Positions 41,801 to 50,667 of a stretch of DNA of 64,000 nt are shown here, one piece after another. The DNA is taken from positions 124,001 through 188,000 of the forward strand of contig JAEWFC010000031.1 in the NCBI GenBank assembly GCA_023389035.1. Reading direction: 5' to 3'. Below the pieces are notes generated by a model. It was not told the DNA's origin, made no database searches, and saw only the letters and a list, made by a program, of their open reading frames with translations. Each line of letters begins with the position of its first letter. Position 1 is the stretch's first letter. A program made the translations under genes and the position numbers. The DNA is from Acidobacteriota bacterium. GTDB taxonomy: Bacteria; Acidobacteriota; Blastocatellia; Pyrinomonadales; Pyrinomonadaceae.

Positions 41801-44018
41801 CGATCTGCAAGGACTGCCGAACAATGCACGCGGAAGTATCGACATAGCGGCCGCTAATGGCACGATCGCAGGGGAAAGCTACGACGGTCTGACCGCACGA
41901 GCAATATTCACCGGAACACGAATCGATATTGAACGCGCCGAGATACGCGTCGGTCAGGGATCAGCGTCCGCAAGCGGATTTTACGATCGGGCGTCAACAC
42001 AATTCGATCTCAACCTGCGAGGGGAAGCAATTCCGCTTGCTCTCGCCGTATCATTCTTGCCTCCCAGCACGAGCCTTCCAAGTTTCTCGGGATCGACCGA
42101 TATCACCGCAAACGCGAAAGGCATATACGATCAGCCTTCGACCTTTGACGTTACGTTTAACGGCACCGCACGCAATGTTGTCGTCAGTGAGAACAGTTTT
42201 GGCGACGTCGTTTTCCGCGGCAATACGGTCGACCAGGAACTGCGGGCCGAGCTCGTTGCTACGCTTGAGGGGCAGCCGCAAGTTGTTAATGCCAAAGTCG
42301 ATTTTGGCAACCGCGACCTACCCTTTGAGGTCGAGCATGTACTCAAGGACAGTCCCCTGGGGCCGTTCTTCGCTTTGGTCCCACAGCTCCGCGGCATCGC
42401 GGTTGGCGGTACCGGAACCGGTCGTGTCGTCTTCGGCGGGAATCTCGCATCTTTCGATGCGGACGGAGTGCGAACCATTTCCGCCGCGAATCTGTCAGGC
42501 TCTGCGAATTTTGCTCAGTTGTCGCTTCGGATACAGGATACACCGCTTGCAGCGGTTGAACCTGTCATCGTGCGGTTCTCATCATCTGCGATCACGTTCG
42601 AACAGGCTCGTTTTGCGGGTGGCGGCTCTAATGTGGTCATCGCAGGGACCAAAGCTCTTACGGACGACGGCATTAATGATCTTACGATCGACGGCCGTGT
42701 AAACCTTGCACTCCTAAATGTGATCCCTGCTGTCGGAGCGACCGATACTTTCTTCGGCGGCTTTGCGACGGTAGCAATGCGGATCTCAGGCGTGAATCGA
42801 ACTGCCCGCCTTTCAGGCACCGCCGATGTCGAAAACGCGACCATTGCTGCCTTCATCGGTTCGGATAGATTGTCGTTCGATCGGGTCAAGGCACGGATCC
42901 TCTTTACGTCGAATCAGGCCCAGATCGAGAGTGCCGAAGGCTATCTTGGGGGCGGACGGTTTATTGCGAATGGAGGCGTGCTGTTAGGCGATAACCTTGA
43001 GATCGATTCTTATCGCGTTGGCGTTAACGGTACCAACGTCACCGTTCCGCTTCCGGACGATTTTATAACCACCGGTGACGTACGGCTTGAGATCTCAGGT
43101 CGTCGATTAGCGGGCGGGCTGACGTCGCTGATCTCGGGATCTATCCTCGCACGTCGAAGCCTTTACACTACCGATATCGATCTTGCGAATGTCGTCGGTT
43201 CGCGTCGTGAAGGCTCGCTCTCGGGCGGCGGTTCATCGAGTGTTTTCCCAACACGTTTCGACCTGACGATCGACGGACGTAACGCGCTGGTGGTCAGGAA
43301 CAACATTGCTGACCTTACGGCTTCAGTTTCTCTCAGGCTCACAGGAACCTCATCGAGTCCGCAGATATCAGGCCGCATCGTTGCGACCGAGGGAACGGTC
43401 TTTTTCCGAAACGACCGCTATGACGTTCAGCGTGCAGTGCTCGATTTTCCGCCGAATACTATGATCGACCCGATCATAAACCTGCAGGCCGAGACTGAGA
43501 TAAACGGCTACCAGGTCTTCGTGAATCTTTCAGGTGCCCTCACCGATACCGAGCAGCTTAATGCTTCGGTCAGGTCGAGCCCGGCACTGCCGCAGGCTGA
43601 CGTGATCTCGCTTATCACGACCGGAAATCTGTCGAATACTGAATCGGGCATTCCAACACTCGCTTCGACGGGCATAAATACTGCCGCTGAGGTGCTTACA
43701 GATGCGATCATCAATAACCCGGCACGCAGGGCGACCGATAAGCTCTTCGGTTTGAACGTCTTTGAGATCGATCCGATAATTTCCGGCGAGCGTGTCAACC
43801 CGACCGCACGGCTCACAGTTGGACGTCAGATCAATAACAACCTTCGGGTAACCTATTCGACAAACCTTTCTCAGGACCAGAATCAGGTTCTCGCTTTAGA
43901 GTATCGGGTATCTAACAAACTTTCATTCGTCGCCCAGTACGAACAGCGATCTTTGAGTAACGTGACGAACAACCGCGATAATTTTAGTTTTGAGGTCAGG
44001 TTCAGACGCAGGTTCTGA
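38895..44018 (+). CDS. tamB: Giant TamB/AsmA-like translocation and assembly module protein
   Basis: The 1707-residue protein has an N-terminal membrane anchor (about 33-55, GMITAGIAGIVIVLLALFGTV). A very long beta-rich region of repeating short strands follows, typical of the hydrophobic-groove bridges of the AsmA/TamB superfamily. The C-terminal TamB (DUF490) domain spans about 1380-1707, including GRIVATEGTVFFRNDRYDVQ and LNVFEIDP and ending in -RRF. Such proteins span the periplasm and help outer-membrane protein insertion or phospholipid transport. It is followed 29 bp later by its TamA-like barrel partner. Confidence 0.92.
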   Translation: MSENEPEIPDGREESEATSPSQPRQFFTRRNGMITAGIAGIVIVLLALFGTVGYRYGVFDTYIKNQFVAKMHAIGIDFSADVFRVTVNPLELELRNATFNDRLTGEKLFFIRDARIGLSIENLYAWQLSRDIKVDSTEITGAEVWVRFDEEGRSNFSNLVFEDTGDSRLNFKYRSMRFALRDSVVHFNDLSRRITADANNVQLSLEAENYDVPDDEKRYVVDLTTNDSRFTYEDGVLEDISLRARGIVNSAGADITELRIETPIGTSYLSGKVSDWANFTYNFAIESTVDLTQTSNIFPIGASLGGVGNFKGTVSGSGESYKVNGTVDSQALTAEGVYLRALNVTGTVAGTNSNYEANGTAVAELMTFEDFRVDFPRIAGNVRGTGTDFRWVGELQAVAASSDALSVGGLYLSDAVAELKDRELTATAGNGRAQKFSITDTEFDQLQARNLRFSLRNGRVELSAPGATARTFRTNDYSLSGVEGRDISVTDENRRTDVKISGLTAREADVKGNKLRNLRADDFNLVDLPNSTDLTARNLRADSLNADGARIDGIEAPSVTLRDTAAETVVYSDTLRVAKIDAGSALLGSLNIAGVRLTIRQGRVQATSNNFNAGTVTLRPSDAVPQGGTLENVEVARPVYVLEPSGRYRASADMSLGGGIIGTVPLGAATAQVEASNDRVLLSNMNASVMDGRVAGNASIALRTSGESAITGTFAGLDLSKLAALQAGRVIQLEGQTDGELDLRLRGTDLATTSGTIRARIQAATGDTGSGRIPVNGNVDLSATNGLFNIDDARLFTDKSTLTATGRFDLRNTDSDLNFDLASSDSNEIDRMFRSLGVAPDVEQQLDDLRVQIAGGMNLKGRVTGNLSDPFVEGNASVASVSLRGREIGSISSAINVSPDGFTLTDGRLVEPGGGGAVDFRVSIPRGSVNATTVFAELKNVDAGNLLAALPIDLPARLNDMTGKASGTVDLQGLPNNARGSIDIAAANGTIAGESYDGLTARAIFTGTRIDIERAEIRVGQGSASASGFYDRASTQFDLNLRGEAIPLALAVSFLPPSTSLPSFSGSTDITANAKGIYDQPSTFDVTFNGTARNVVVSENSFGDVVFRGNTVDQELRAELVATLEGQPQVVNAKVDFGNRDLPFEVEHVLKDSPLGPFFALVPQLRGIAVGGTGTGRVVFGGNLASFDADGVRTISAANLSGSANFAQLSLRIQDTPLAAVEPVIVRFSSSAITFEQARFAGGGSNVVIAGTKALTDDGINDLTIDGRVNLALLNVIPAVGATDTFFGGFATVAMRISGVNRTARLSGTADVENATIAAFIGSDRLSFDRVKARILFTSNQAQIESAEGYLGGGRFIANGGVLLGDNLEIDSYRVGVNGTNVTVPLPDDFITTGDVRLEISGRRLAGGLTSLISGSILARRSLYTTDIDLANVVGSRREGSLSGGGSSSVFPTRFDLTIDGRNALVVRNNIADLTASVSLRLTGTSSSPQISGRIVATEGTVFFRNDRYDVQRAVLDFPPNTMIDPIINLQAETEINGYQVFVNLSGALTDTEQLNASVRSSPALPQADVISLITTGNLSNTESGIPTLASTGINTAAEVLTDAIINNPARRATDKLFGLNVFEIDPIISGERVNPTARLTVGRQINNNLRVTYSTNLSQDQNQVLALEYRVSNKLSFVAQYEQRSLSNVTNNRDNFSFEVRFRRRF

Positions 44019-44047
44019 GCCGACCGGTTTGGCCGCTAGCCGGCTTT

Positions 44048-47000
44048 ATGCAATTGGCACTTAGTCCATTTTCGGGATCATCTTTCGGCTCGGGCGTTCG
44101 CAACAGCCGCGTTATAGCTTGGTTTTGTCATGCCGTCGCTTTTGTTGTGGCGCTCGTGGCGTTCGGGGCGGTAAACGTGACGGCCCAGGAGAGTCTTGAG
44201 GGTAAACGCATCGCTGGCATCGAGCTGATCGATGCTACCGGGCTCTCTTCCAACCTAAATAGTTATCGAGATCAGATCAACGCCGAGATCGGTGAGCGCT
44301 ATGCCGCTGTCGATGTCCGCGAAGCCATCCAGGCTGTCTACGACACGAAGCGGATCGCCTCGGTCATAGTAGAAGCACGCGACGAAGGCACTGATGCTGT
44401 TCGCTTGATCTTTATCGTTCGGCCGGTCTCGATCGTCCGTCGTGTTTCGGTCGAGATCATAGGTGACGATGCTGTTTCCGAGCAAGATATATTACTGCGT
44501 ACCAGTCTGATCCAACCGGGTTCACCGGCTTCTGAAGCAGTACTCAGGGCAAATGCAGAAACGGTTGCCGAATATCTCCGCGACCGGGGCTATTATCGGT
44601 CGGAAGTGTTATTCGCACGAGAACCGGTTGCCGGAACTGCCGATACCAACATCGTCTTTCGCGTGAATACGGGTGAACAAGCGGTCGTTCGCACATTCAA
44701 CGTGGCGATCGCCGGGGTGAACACCGCGCCGGTGGTTCCCAAACTGAAACTAAAGCCCGGCGAACCCTTTACCCGCGATCAACTGCTTGCCGACGTAACT
44801 CGGATACGCGAATTCCTGCGAGACCAGGATCTGTTGGCGCCCTTCCTGGATGAGCCTCGGTACACCTTCGATAGCGAAACCAACCGGATCGATATAACGC
44901 TTGCCGGCGAGGCCGGGCCGACCGTTGAGGTAGAGGTGGCCGCGGAGGAATCGCGCGTCGGCGAAGGGACGCAAAGACGGCTCTTGCCTGTAAAGCGCGA
45001 CGGTACGCTCGATTACGCAAGTATCATTGAAGGCGAACGGCGTCTGGAAAACTACTATCAGGAACAAGGGTATTTCTTTGCCGATGTGACCGCCACATGC
45101 TCGGTCGAACCGCCACTGATGAGCGACGACACGACGCCGCTGCCGAACGATACTTCATTCATTTGCTCTACACTGAATTCGGCGGAGCTGACCGGGATGA
45201 CCGTGCGTGTAAAGTACGATGTGAATCTCGACCGCCGCCTACGCCTTGTCGACATTCGTATCGAAGGCACTGACCAGTTCACCGCGGACGAGATCTCCGC
45301 CGTACTTGATTCGCAGGAGGCGAACATATTCGGGATAATTCCGCTCTTCGGCTATGGTCGCGGTTACACCTCAGACCGCATACTCGCCGAAGACGCCTCG
45401 ACCATCCGGTCACTCCTTCGGGAGCTCGGGTATCGGGATGCGGTTGTTCGCGCCAATCAAGGTGTATCGGTTGACGGCGAAAGCTTGATCATCACCTTCG
45501 TCGTAGACCAGGGCGAGGCGACGAAGGTCTCGACCGTCGAGATCGCAGGCAACAACGCTTTTGACGATGCTGAGCTTCGTACGGTATTGCCTGAGCTTGA
45601 AGGAAACAACCTGTCGATCGCCCGTGTACGAAACGGACAGCGCAAGCTGACGGAGTTTTACTCGAATCGGGGCTATTACAACGCATCCGTAAACTATTCC
45701 GTAGACCGCATCTCGATCGACCCAACGACAAATGAGCCTCAATTTCGGGTCGTGTATACAATTCAGAACGAAGGCGTGCCGGTATACGTCGATCGGATCC
45801 TCGTAAGTGGAAATGAAGATACGAAAACCGGAGCGATCCTTAAGGCCTTAGCTTTCAAACCCGGTGAACTTCTAAAAGCGACTGATATCTACACAAGCGA
45901 ACAGAACCTTTACGGGAGCGACGTCTTTGAGCGAGTCTCGATCGTTCCGCAACCTCAAACCGATCGTGCGGACGGAGGCCGATCGACCGACGTTATCGTC
46001 GACGTTACGGAGCAGGCACCGCGACTTTTGACATACGGCGGCGGCTTTTCCACCGATCTCGGCTTAAGCGGTTTTGTGGATATTCGGCACTTTAATCTGC
46101 TGGGAAATCTTTGGCAAGGCGGAGCCCGGATACGATTGAGCCAGCGGCAGCAGCTTGCGCAGATCGATTTCGTCAACCCGCGATTCCTTGCCGATGGCGA
46201 TAAACGTTACGCTCCCCTGACGATCACAGCCCAGTATCAGCGCGATTCGACCGTGACGAGATTCTTTCGTTCGGCGTTCGATCAGGGCACCTTCGGCATC
46301 GTGCAGCGGGTCGATGAGGACGGCAATCCGATCGATGAATTTGGAGTAAACACGGGCAGCCCGACGCTTCACCGATTTACTTTATCTGCTGAAACCAATC
46401 GTACCCTGAGCCGCAAGAACCGAAGCATCGTCTTCTTCCGGTATCGATTCGAGGACGTTCGGCTATATAATATCGAGAGCCTGCTGATCAAGGATCTTTT
46501 GATCCCGGATTCGCGCGTTCGGATCTCAGGATTTGGGGCAACGTTTGTCCGCGACACCCGTAAGAATTGTTCGATCGAGTATTCGATACTCGAGATCATC
46601 GCTCGTGGCGAGCCCGGCGAGCCTTGCCGGTACAGTGCGGGCGATCCGACTGATGGCGATTATCTGACCGCGGAGTACAACTTCTCAGCCCCGCAGCTCG
46701 GCGGCAATATCGGTTTCAACAAGTTTCAGGCGTCTTACAATTTTTATCGTCGGTTCGATTTCGTCCCGGGCCTTCGCGATGCGGTCTTTGCCGCTCGGGC
46801 TTTGATCGGTGTTGCCAGCGTATTTTCCCGGAGCGGCGGTTTTGACCCTAAACTTTATCCTGATCTTGAGGGTATGCTGCCGATCAGTGAGCGCTTCTTT
46901 GCCGGCGGATCGAACACCCTTCGCGGCTTCAGTTTTGAGTCTGCCGGACCGCGGGTTGTGATCGTCCCTGAGGGCGTGTTCCGTGATCGCGATGGCGAAC

Positions 47001-47383
47001 CTATATTCTTGAATCCGTTCACGGTGCCATTCGGCGGAAATGCTCTTGCGGTAGTTAATCTTGAGACACGTATCCCGATCACGAAGTCGATCAGGGCGGT
47101 CCCGTTCTACGACGGCGGCAACGTTTTTCTCAAACCAGGCGATATCTTCAAACGCCCCGACCCCGAGGAGACCAATGCCTTCCGGCGTAACCTGCGTGCA
47201 GAATGGACGCACACAGTAGGATTGGGATTTCGAATAAAGACACCTATCGGCGGTGAGTTCGGCGTTGATTACGGCTTTCTCCTGAATCCACCGCGTTTCC
47301 TTATCCCGCAGACGAATGGGCCCGATGCGATCTACCAACTGCCTAGAGGCCAGCTGCATTTCCGCTTCTCGCAGGCGTTCTGA
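44048..47383 (+). CDS. tamA: TamA/BamA-type Omp85 outer-membrane assembly factor
   Basis: The 1111-residue protein has a signal peptide (about 20-46, ending VTAQES). A run of about five or more POTRA-like domains fills residues 50-680 (e.g. EYLRDRGYYRSEV, NYYQEQGYFFADV, LRELGYRDAVV, EFYSNRGYYNASV). The Omp85 barrel has the lid motif GGSNTLRGF near residue 960 and a terminal Phe (FRFSQAF). More POTRAs than classical TamA (three) make it intermediate with BamA. Pairing with tamB supports the TAM role. Two Cys-containing insertions (TCSVEP..FICST) interrupt one POTRA. Confidence 0.9.
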   Translation: MQLALSPFSGSSFGSGVRNSRVIAWFCHAVAFVVALVAFGAVNVTAQESLEGKRIAGIELIDATGLSSNLNSYRDQINAEIGERYAAVDVREAIQAVYDTKRIASVIVEARDEGTDAVRLIFIVRPVSIVRRVSVEIIGDDAVSEQDILLRTSLIQPGSPASEAVLRANAETVAEYLRDRGYYRSEVLFAREPVAGTADTNIVFRVNTGEQAVVRTFNVAIAGVNTAPVVPKLKLKPGEPFTRDQLLADVTRIREFLRDQDLLAPFLDEPRYTFDSETNRIDITLAGEAGPTVEVEVAAEESRVGEGTQRRLLPVKRDGTLDYASIIEGERRLENYYQEQGYFFADVTATCSVEPPLMSDDTTPLPNDTSFICSTLNSAELTGMTVRVKYDVNLDRRLRLVDIRIEGTDQFTADEISAVLDSQEANIFGIIPLFGYGRGYTSDRILAEDASTIRSLLRELGYRDAVVRANQGVSVDGESLIITFVVDQGEATKVSTVEIAGNNAFDDAELRTVLPELEGNNLSIARVRNGQRKLTEFYSNRGYYNASVNYSVDRISIDPTTNEPQFRVVYTIQNEGVPVYVDRILVSGNEDTKTGAILKALAFKPGELLKATDIYTSEQNLYGSDVFERVSIVPQPQTDRADGGRSTDVIVDVTEQAPRLLTYGGGFSTDLGLSGFVDIRHFNLLGNLWQGGARIRLSQRQQLAQIDFVNPRFLADGDKRYAPLTITAQYQRDSTVTRFFRSAFDQGTFGIVQRVDEDGNPIDEFGVNTGSPTLHRFTLSAETNRTLSRKNRSIVFFRYRFEDVRLYNIESLLIKDLLIPDSRVRISGFGATFVRDTRKNCSIEYSILEIIARGEPGEPCRYSAGDPTDGDYLTAEYNFSAPQLGGNIGFNKFQASYNFYRRFDFVPGLRDAVFAARALIGVASVFSRSGGFDPKLYPDLEGMLPISERFFAGGSNTLRGFSFESAGPRVVIVPEGVFRDRDGEPIFLNPFTVPFGGNALAVVNLETRIPITKSIRAVPFYDGGNVFLKPGDIFKRPDPEETNAFRRNLRAEWTHTVGLGFRIKTPIGGEFGVDYGFLLNPPRFLIPQTNGPDAIYQLPRGQLHFRFSQAF

Positions 47384-47384
47384 T

Positions 47385-49964
47385 TCAGTTAACAGCTTTC
47401 GAATTTAATATGTGGCGGTCGTCGAGTTCCAACAAGAGTCCTTCATCGTCGCCTTCAGCGGGTCGACGTACAGGAATTCGAAACTCCCGTACGGTATCGG
47501 GATTCTCAAGCCCCATTATCGCGTTCCGGATGCCGCTGTCGACCGTGTCGTGGCGCGCTCGCTGACGATGGATGGCCTTGGTGATGTACATCGCTTTATC
47601 CGCTGCGATCACAACCTGATCGAACGTCTCACCCTGAGCGGGGTAACTCGCAGATCCGATACTCACACCGACACCGACCGTTACACCGTGCCCGAGAGCC
47701 AGCCGATAATCGCATACTGCTCGTTCGATCCGGCGTGAAAGTTCGAGGACGTCGATCGTCTCGGTATCAGGAATTATCGCGACAAACTCATCCCCGCCGT
47801 AGCGTGCTAGAAAATCGTAATCCCGGAGCTGTTCCCCGATCACCTCGGCAACTTCGCGGAGCATCGTGTCGCCTACCTTGTGGCCGTGCGTATCGTTTAC
47901 GGCCTTGAAGCCATCGAGATCCAGGACAAGGACCTGAAAGGTCGAACCGTTTCGGTCGGCACGCTTTGATTCCTTTTCGAACTGGTTTTGAAGTCCTCGC
48001 GAATTCGGCAATCCGGTCATCGGATCAGTCAGGGCGTGACTTTCTGCCTCAGCCAGCTGTTTTGCTCGGACGATCGAATCAGCAGCAATTCGTGAGACTG
48101 TTTCGAGCAGCCTTATATGCTCGTCCGCGTAGCACGCTATCGTCCGCGAATAAAGGGAAACCGCTCCGACCAATGCATCGTTCGAGATCAAGGGAAGCGA
48201 CGCCATGGCGGTGTAATCTCTGCTGAAGTTCGAATCGGAGAAAGCGAAGTCGAGAGCAGGATCAACGTTCTGCACAGCCTGCCGCGATTCGAGCACATAC
48301 CCCGTCGCTCCATCACCTGGGGCGATCGTTTTGGAGAGCAGTTCCTCCTGGTTCGCACCGTCCACATGCACAGCGACCGCCTGGCCGCCGCCCTTCTCCA
48401 TCAGGTAAACAACACAGGTATCGTAAGGGGCAAGGTCGTGTATCTTGGCGGTGAATAGCCGCAGTGTCTCATCGATATCGACAGCTGCACCAAATTCTTT
48501 CGCGAGGGAATAAAGGGTAAACACCTCTCGATTCGCTCGCTTGATCTGCTGCACGAAGTGCGGGCTTACACTATCGTCGGTCGAATGCACGTTTCCGCCC
48601 GTGTCTGCAGTGGATTCGTAGTCCAACCCCTCCGCCTCGATCTCGCGATGGAATAATGCAAGATTGTCGATCAACGTCTGAACGATGAATGGATCGAACC
48701 GAGTTCCCGCATTAGACCGAAGTATTTGTACGGCACGATCTGAAGCGACAGCCTCGCGGTATGGCCTTGCTCCGCGCAGTGTGTCATAGACGTCGGCCAC
48801 CGCCAGGATCCGCGCTGTTATCGGTATTTGCTTGCCTCTTAGAGCTTCGGGATAGCCCGTCCCATCCCAGCATTCGTGGTGATATTTGACTGTCGGCACA
48901 ACCGGATACGGGAATCCCACGTTCGCCAGGATCGATGCTCCAACCGATGAATGGATCTTTGTCTTCTCGAGTTCAGCGGAGGTGAGACGGCCGGGTTTAT
49001 TCAGTATGTGATCGGGCACCGCCAGTTTACCGATGTCGTGCAATAATGCGGCGGCTCGCAGTGCGTGCAGTTCGTCCTCGCTCAGGCCGAGAGCCTTTCC
49101 GATACCGAGAGCATATATCTGCGTACGTCGAACGTGTCCCATACCGACCTGGTCGCGCGCGTCTATTGCCGTCGCCAATGCCTCGACGGTCGCGAGGTGA
49201 AGCCGGCTTGCCTCAGTGATCTCACGCGTCTTCGCCTCAAGCGTTCCGGTGTGCATCTTGTGAGCAAGATGGCCCGTGATAACCAGCGGCAGCAGCAGGA
49301 GGCCGATCTCGACGCCGAAATGGCTGAACAGCGAATAAAGTACTAGCGTTGAAAAAAGATGAAGCGAATAGGAAGCTGCAACGGATACAACCGAATCGGT
49401 AAATGGCCGTTCCTTCACCTCCGTTGATCTGCCCTGCAGCACCGATGAGATGCCAAACCGCGTCACAAAATGCGTAACGCCCATTGCGGCAGCACCAACG
49501 AGCACTTCGCTCGAGATCAGCGTCGAGACCGAGTTGCCGCCTATCGCAAACTGCTTGATCGTATTGCTGACTACGAAGAAGACGGCGGCCGAGGCGAGAC
49601 AGGAAACCACATCGATCGACACGTTTAGCAACTTCTCAGCCCGGCTCACCGTCTTGTTATTCTCCCCGGCGAACGATGCGGTCAGACTGATAAGTATTCC
49701 GCTCGGAATTCCGAGCCAGATCACAGCCCAAAAGGTGATGAGGTCCTTCGGCCTGAAACGAATGTCGGTCTTTGGGATGCTGGTCTCGTAGCGGCCGCCG
49801 AGCCAGGCGACGACACCTGAAACACCGAGCACGAGCAGCGTAGCGATCGATAGCTCGACAGCCTGGATTACTGCAAAGATGACCGCGCACGCCGCAGCAA
49901 ATACAATAAAGTATCCGGCTGCAAACCTGCCGTCAAAAGTGCTGATGTGGTCGTCCTCAGTCAT
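47385..49964 (-). CDS. Membrane HD-GYP / GAF / GGDEF signalling protein
   Basis: The 859-residue protein combines several modules. An N-terminal membrane region of about six to eight helices (about 15-235) comes first. An HD-GYP phosphodiesterase follows (HDIGKLAVPDH near 309, HHECWDGTGYP near 365). Next is a GAF domain (about 470-610, DTCVVYLMEKGGGQAVAVHV). A GGDEF domain is last, with intact YGGDEF and PMTGLPNSRGL. HD-GYP domains degrade and GGDEF domains make cyclic di-GMP, so both activities may be balanced by GAF or membrane sensing. I start at the ATG at 49964; no good ribosome site is seen. It converges on tamA with a 1-bp gap. Confidence 0.9.
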   Translation of the reverse strand: MTEDDHISTFDGRFAAGYFIVFAAACAVIFAVIQAVELSIATLLVLGVSGVVAWLGGRYETSIPKTDIRFRPKDLITFWAVIWLGIPSGILISLTASFAGENNKTVSRAEKLLNVSIDVVSCLASAAVFFVVSNTIKQFAIGGNSVSTLISSEVLVGAAAMGVTHFVTRFGISSVLQGRSTEVKERPFTDSVVSVAASYSLHLFSTLVLYSLFSHFGVEIGLLLLPLVITGHLAHKMHTGTLEAKTREITEASRLHLATVEALATAIDARDQVGMGHVRRTQIYALGIGKALGLSEDELHALRAAALLHDIGKLAVPDHILNKPGRLTSAELEKTKIHSSVGASILANVGFPYPVVPTVKYHHECWDGTGYPEALRGKQIPITARILAVADVYDTLRGARPYREAVASDRAVQILRSNAGTRFDPFIVQTLIDNLALFHREIEAEGLDYESTADTGGNVHSTDDSVSPHFVQQIKRANREVFTLYSLAKEFGAAVDIDETLRLFTAKIHDLAPYDTCVVYLMEKGGGQAVAVHVDGANQEELLSKTIAPGDGATGYVLESRQAVQNVDPALDFAFSDSNFSRDYTAMASLPLISNDALVGAVSLYSRTIACYADEHIRLLETVSRIAADSIVRAKQLAEAESHALTDPMTGLPNSRGLQNQFEKESKRADRNGSTFQVLVLDLDGFKAVNDTHGHKVGDTMLREVAEVIGEQLRDYDFLARYGGDEFVAIIPDTETIDVLELSRRIERAVCDYRLALGHGVTVGVGVSIGSASYPAQGETFDQVVIAADKAMYITKAIHRQRARHDTVDSGIRNAIMGLENPDTVREFRIPVRRPAEGDDEGLLLELDDRHILNSKAVN

Positions 49965-50239
49965 TGCTATAACGTGATGCTTGTCGGAGGTCGAGTCCCT
50001 GGGAGACGCTCGAGCGGAGTTAATGGGTCGCGGCCGTAAGCACTGCACACCGCGGGGTGGCAAGGGATCAGATACAAGCGACGTGCCACAAAGGGTGTCG
50101 GCCTCAAACCGTTATATTGTTTGAGGTTGCGAGGAAATTCCCCGGTCCCGCCTATGAAATTCGGTCAATTTGACGTGCTCAATATGACTGATGAATGTAG
50201 AACTGAACGAGTTGGCGTGACGATAAACGGCAGATGTAA
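49965..50239. other. Intergenic region with an 8-bp inverted repeat upstream of the HD-GYP/GGDEF gene
   Basis: In this gene-free stretch the only clear structure is the perfect inverted repeat CCTCAAAC (50102-50109) / GTTTGAGG (50119-50126) with a 9-bp centre. It lies about 140 bp upstream of the signalling gene and has no T-tract, so an operator is more likely than a terminator. No cyclic di-GMP riboswitch pattern was recognised. Confidence 0.5.
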
Positions 50240-50272
50240 GAGAAAAGGCCGAGGCTATTGCCCCGGCCTCGG
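50240..50272 (-). terminator. Terminator of the LysW-like gene
   Basis: A 7-bp GC-rich stem (50249-50255 with 50266-50272) is followed on the minus strand by CCTTTTCTCTT. Confidence 0.8.
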
Positions 50273-50295
50273 TGACCTGTGCAGATAGTCAGAAC

Positions 50296-50502
50296 CTAAT
50301 ACGCGTCATCGTACCCATAGCCATCGGGATCGTCCTTGTCGATCTCGTCGTCAGTCTCCTCGCGGACGTCCAGCTCCAACGGGTCAAGGCCAACGACGAC
50401 CAGATCCGTTCCGCATTCGTCGCATGATACGCGGTCTCCCTGTTCGGAGTCAGCGTCTACATAAACTTCTTCATCGCATTCCGGACAAATCGATGTCGGC
50501 AT
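50296..50502 (-). CDS. LysW-like acidic zinc-ribbon protein
   Basis: The 68-residue protein has two CxxC knuckles (Cys6/Cys9, Cys27/Cys30). After them comes the LysW-type segment VVGLDPLELD and a very acidic tail. LysW is the amino-group carrier in lysine/arginine biosynthesis and ends in EDWGE, the glutamate being the attachment point. This protein instead ends DPDGYGYDDAY, so the carrier function is doubtful. No lysX, lysZ or other lysine genes are nearby. A structural or regulatory small zinc-ribbon role is as likely. Confidence 0.75.
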   Translation of the reverse strand: MPTSICPECDEEVYVDADSEQGDRVSCDECGTDLVVVGLDPLELDVREETDDEIDKDDPDGYGYDDAY

Positions 50503-50667
50503 TTTCTCTTTTCTCCCGAATCTAATAAATTACAGATTCTAGCAAAATTGCTCGTGTAAGAATTAATAAATGAGCAATTACAAATCTAACTTGTGCACTG
50601 CTCAAGTGCAAGGAATTCTGATCGAAATGCCGAGACGGCCGTGATCGACGCCTGACGGGCAAAACAA

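Noticed and set aside
41929..42702. 257-residue frame inside tamB
   Set aside because: Out-of-frame shadow of the TamB coding sequence with unprotein-like composition.
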